DNA of 32,780 nucleotides from Thaumasiovibrio sp043421945 (GTDB lineage: Bacteria > Pseudomonadota > Gammaproteobacteria > Enterobacterales > Vibrionaceae): contig JBHOGO010000053.1 in assembly GCA_043421945.1 (NCBI GenBank), positions 1 to 32,780 on the forward strand, read 5' to 3'. This document shows, piece by piece, positions 31,130 to 32,780 of this stretch. The stretch's first letter is position 1. Each line of letters opens with the position of its first letter. The translations under genes and the position numbers were made by a program. The notes below the pieces were generated by a model. That model was not told the DNA's origin. It did no database searches and was given only the letters and a program-made list of their open reading frames with translations.

Positions 31130-32371
31130 ATGGCAAAAACAACAACACGCCTTACTGACAAGGAAATCAAAGCATCAAAGCCAACCGATAAGGAATACAA
31201 CCTTTTCGATGGCGAAGGACTTCGTTTGCGCATCAAACCGAATGGCTCAAAGCATTGGATACTCAACTATTATCGGCCAACTAATCGCAAACGAGCCAAC
31301 CTGAGTTTCGGCAAATACCCTGACCTCTCCTTAGCTATGGCTCGTAAGCTGACAATGGAAGCGAAAGAACTCCTAGCTCAAGGCATTGCCCCTCAAGAAG
31401 AGCGAAAGCGCCACCAGCAAGAATTAAAAGCTGTTCATGAAGACACTTTCCTCAATGTAGCGACCAAGTGGTTTGAAATTAAAAAGGATGATGTCACTGC
31501 TGACTATGCCGTTGATATTTGGCGCTCTCTTGAGCTACACATATTCTCTCACCTATCTGATGTACCCGTGCGTGAAATCAACGCTCCGCAAGTTATAGAG
31601 CTTCTCAAGCCAATTGAAGCCAAAGGCAGCTTAGAGACCGTCAAACGTCTTGCTCAGCGCCTCAACGAAGTAATGAACTACGCGACCAACTGTGGGCTCG
31701 TGCAAGCCAACCCACTCACAGGTATCAAAGCTGCATTCAAAAAGCCCAAGAAAGAGAACATGGCTGCCCTAAAGCCTGCAGAGCTACCTGAGCTTATGGG
31801 AGCAATAGCCAATGCCAGCATCAAACGTACAACACGCTGCCTGATTGAATGGCAACTTCATACCATGACACGACCAAGTGAAGCATCTGGTGCTAAGTGG
31901 GAAGAGATTGATTGGGATGAAAAGGTTTGGACCATTCCGGCAGAGAGGATGAAGAAACGTAGAGAGCACCGTATTCCTCTGACGGAACAAATGCTTGAGT
32001 TACTTGAAGTGATAAAACCAATCAGTGGGCACAGAGAGTTTATATTCCCTTCAGACCGAGACCCTAAAAAACCATGTAATAGCCAAACAGCTAATATGGC
32101 TCTTAAACGTATGGGATTTGCAGGAAGGCTCGTTAGTCATGGTCTTCGCTCGCTTGCTAGTACCACCCTCAACGAACAGGGCTTTGATAAAGATATCATT
32201 GAAGCAGCTTTGGCGCATGTTGACGACAATCAGGTTCGCAGCGCCTATAACCGTACCGACTATTTGGAACGCCGCCGCCCTATGATGAGCTGGTGGAGTG
32301 GATGTATTGAAGAAGCTAGTAGAGGAAAGCTATCTGTTGCAGGCACATTAACCCTAAAAGCTGTAATTTGA
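31130..32371 (+). CDS. P4-type tyrosine integrase
   Basis: 413 residues from the ATG at 31130. The N-terminal DUF4102-type arm-binding domain (LTDKEIKASKPTDKEYNLFDGEGLRLRI, then GKYPDLSLAMAR) is typical of P4/CP4-57-like integrases. The core-binding domain covers about 105-205. The catalytic residues are Arg 248 (TMTRPSEA), His 337 and Arg 340 (HGLRS), His 363 (ALAHVDD) and Tyr 373 (SAYNR). It points away from ssrA into the second island. A start 18 codons upstream (TTG) is possible but would run through the dyad. It differs in family from the integrases of the first island, though it sits at the same att sequence. Confidence 0.93.
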   Translation: MAKTTTRLTDKEIKASKPTDKEYNLFDGEGLRLRIKPNGSKHWILNYYRPTNRKRANLSFGKYPDLSLAMARKLTMEAKELLAQGIAPQEERKRHQQELKAVHEDTFLNVATKWFEIKKDDVTADYAVDIWRSLELHIFSHLSDVPVREINAPQVIELLKPIEAKGSLETVKRLAQRLNEVMNYATNCGLVQANPLTGIKAAFKKPKKENMAALKPAELPELMGAIANASIKRTTRCLIEWQLHTMTRPSEASGAKWEEIDWDEKVWTIPAERMKKRREHRIPLTEQMLELLEVIKPISGHREFIFPSDRDPKKPCNSQTANMALKRMGFAGRLVSHGLRSLASTTLNEQGFDKDIIEAALAHVDDNQVRSAYNRTDYLERRRPMMSWWSGCIEEASRGKLSVAGTLTLKAVI

Positions 32372-32381
32372 CGAATTCAAA

Positions 32382-32402
32382 ACCACCAGCAATGCTGGTG
32401 GT
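32382..32402 (-). terminator. Possible terminator between integrase and the broken gene
   Basis: ACCACCAGC and GCTGGTGGT form a perfect 9-bp stem with a 3-base loop. On the minus strand it is followed by TTTT, so it may end a leftward transcript. Confidence 0.5.
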
Positions 32403-32512
32403 GATTACAGATGGCTCTATATTCAGCCACTACAATATGGGCAAGGTGTAAGCTTCTGTCAGCTAAATCCTTGACGAATGTAGCCTAGTGTTGTTTTAAT
32501 TTTTCATGTAAA

Positions 32513-32780
32513 TCATATGGGTAGCTGGGGCTGAATAGGTGCTTTGTTAACTGCTTGACTATCATTGAACGCCTTCCTATCAACATTTAGATAGTCGAGG
32601 ATACAACCTAAATAAGAGCGTGTTTCTAATGTTAGTTCTTTTTGAGTTAGAAAATCTTTACTCATCGCTGCTTTTTCTAGCTCTACAGCAATAGAAAATA
32701 GTTTTTCCTGATTACCACCGAGCCTCAGCTAGCTTAAGCAGCCTTTCTGGCATTGGAGCTGTTTGAATGCTTGAATACAG
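32513..32780 (-). pseudogene. Partial gene of unknown function with an apparent frameshift
   Basis: On the minus strand a frame ending at TGA (32513-32515) reads GNQEKLFSIAVELEKAAMSK, then a Leu/Thr-rich helix and ...AFNDSQAVNKAPIQPQLPI, a sensible protein C-terminus. Upstream a different frame reads MPERLLKLAEAR before it hits TAA at 32712-32714. Joining the two across about 32712-32722 gives a continuous helical protein (LLKLAEAR / GGNQEKLF). So the gene seems frameshifted, or the sequence has an indel here. The family is not recognised, and the 5' part is off the window. Confidence 0.5.

Larger units (their letters stand above)
30967..32780. mobile_element. Start of a second, tandem ssrA-associated island (partial)
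   Basis: Right after the distal att copy comes a P4-type integrase of a different family from those in the first island, then a broken gene. The right end is outside the window. Confidence 0.65.

Noticed and set aside
30918..31148. Minus-strand frame across the distal att site and terminator
   Set aside because: It reads through the tmRNA-end copy, the terminator and the integrase leader.
1..32780. CRISPR array
   Set aside because: No regularly spaced repeats of 24-40 bp with unique spacers were seen; the repeats found are att copies, inverted repeats and short motifs.

Overview
The window looks like chromosomal DNA of a Vibrio or close relative (Vibrionaceae). The evidence is the housekeeping order dnaJ-dnaK-grpE / nadK / recN / bamE / rnfH-ratA / smpB / ssrA, type IV minor pilin genes beside dnaJ, a tmRNA encoding the tag ANDENYALAA, and strong enterobacterial-type sigma70, sigma32 and LexA sites. 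The species cannot be fixed from the sequence alone.

Layout. 1-180 (minus strand): promoter and boxA leader of an rRNA operon whose 16S gene lies off the left edge. 408-3850: minor pilin operon fimT-pilW-pilX-pilV (minus) with a divergent pilE (plus). 3946-8023: heat-shock block dnaJ, dnaK, grpE (minus), with sigma32-type promoters before dnaK and before grpE. 8124-12885: nadK, recN with two LexA boxes, bamE, the rnfH-ratA pair and smpB, separated by clear intrinsic terminators. 12964-18945: a tightly packed minus-strand operon of seven uncharacterised genes. It is built around a 957-residue FtsK/SpoIIIE-type ATPase, with several small helical proteins, a coiled-coil protein, a tail-anchored protein and a four-helix membrane protein. 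19316-19684: ssrA (tmRNA).

The 3' end of ssrA is an integration site. A 23-bp direct repeat of the tmRNA end at 19664-19686 and 30944-30966 bounds an AT-rich island of about 11.3 kb. The island carries two related tyrosine recombinases, a YfjI/DUF3987-type protein, a cassette of an N6-adenine methyltransferase divergent from an ATPase/zinc-ribbon/HhH protein and a HEPN-type protein, a truncated third integrase, small unknown genes and an HUH-type relaxase-like protein. The methyltransferase-ATPase-HEPN cassette is enclosed by a perfect 22-bp inverted repeat whose right copy sits at the breakpoint of the truncated integrase. Immediately after the distal att copy comes an unrelated P4-type integrase, so a second island starts in tandem and runs off the window.

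The two places most likely to hold an undescribed system are (a) the FtsK-like ATPase operon at 13446-18945, which recalls the ATPase and small helical partners of type VII secretion but lacks membrane segments in the ATPase itself, and (b) the methyltransferase / ATPase / HEPN cassette at 24790-28621, which looks like a defence module. Both functional readings are inferences from motifs and gene order; no searches could be run.
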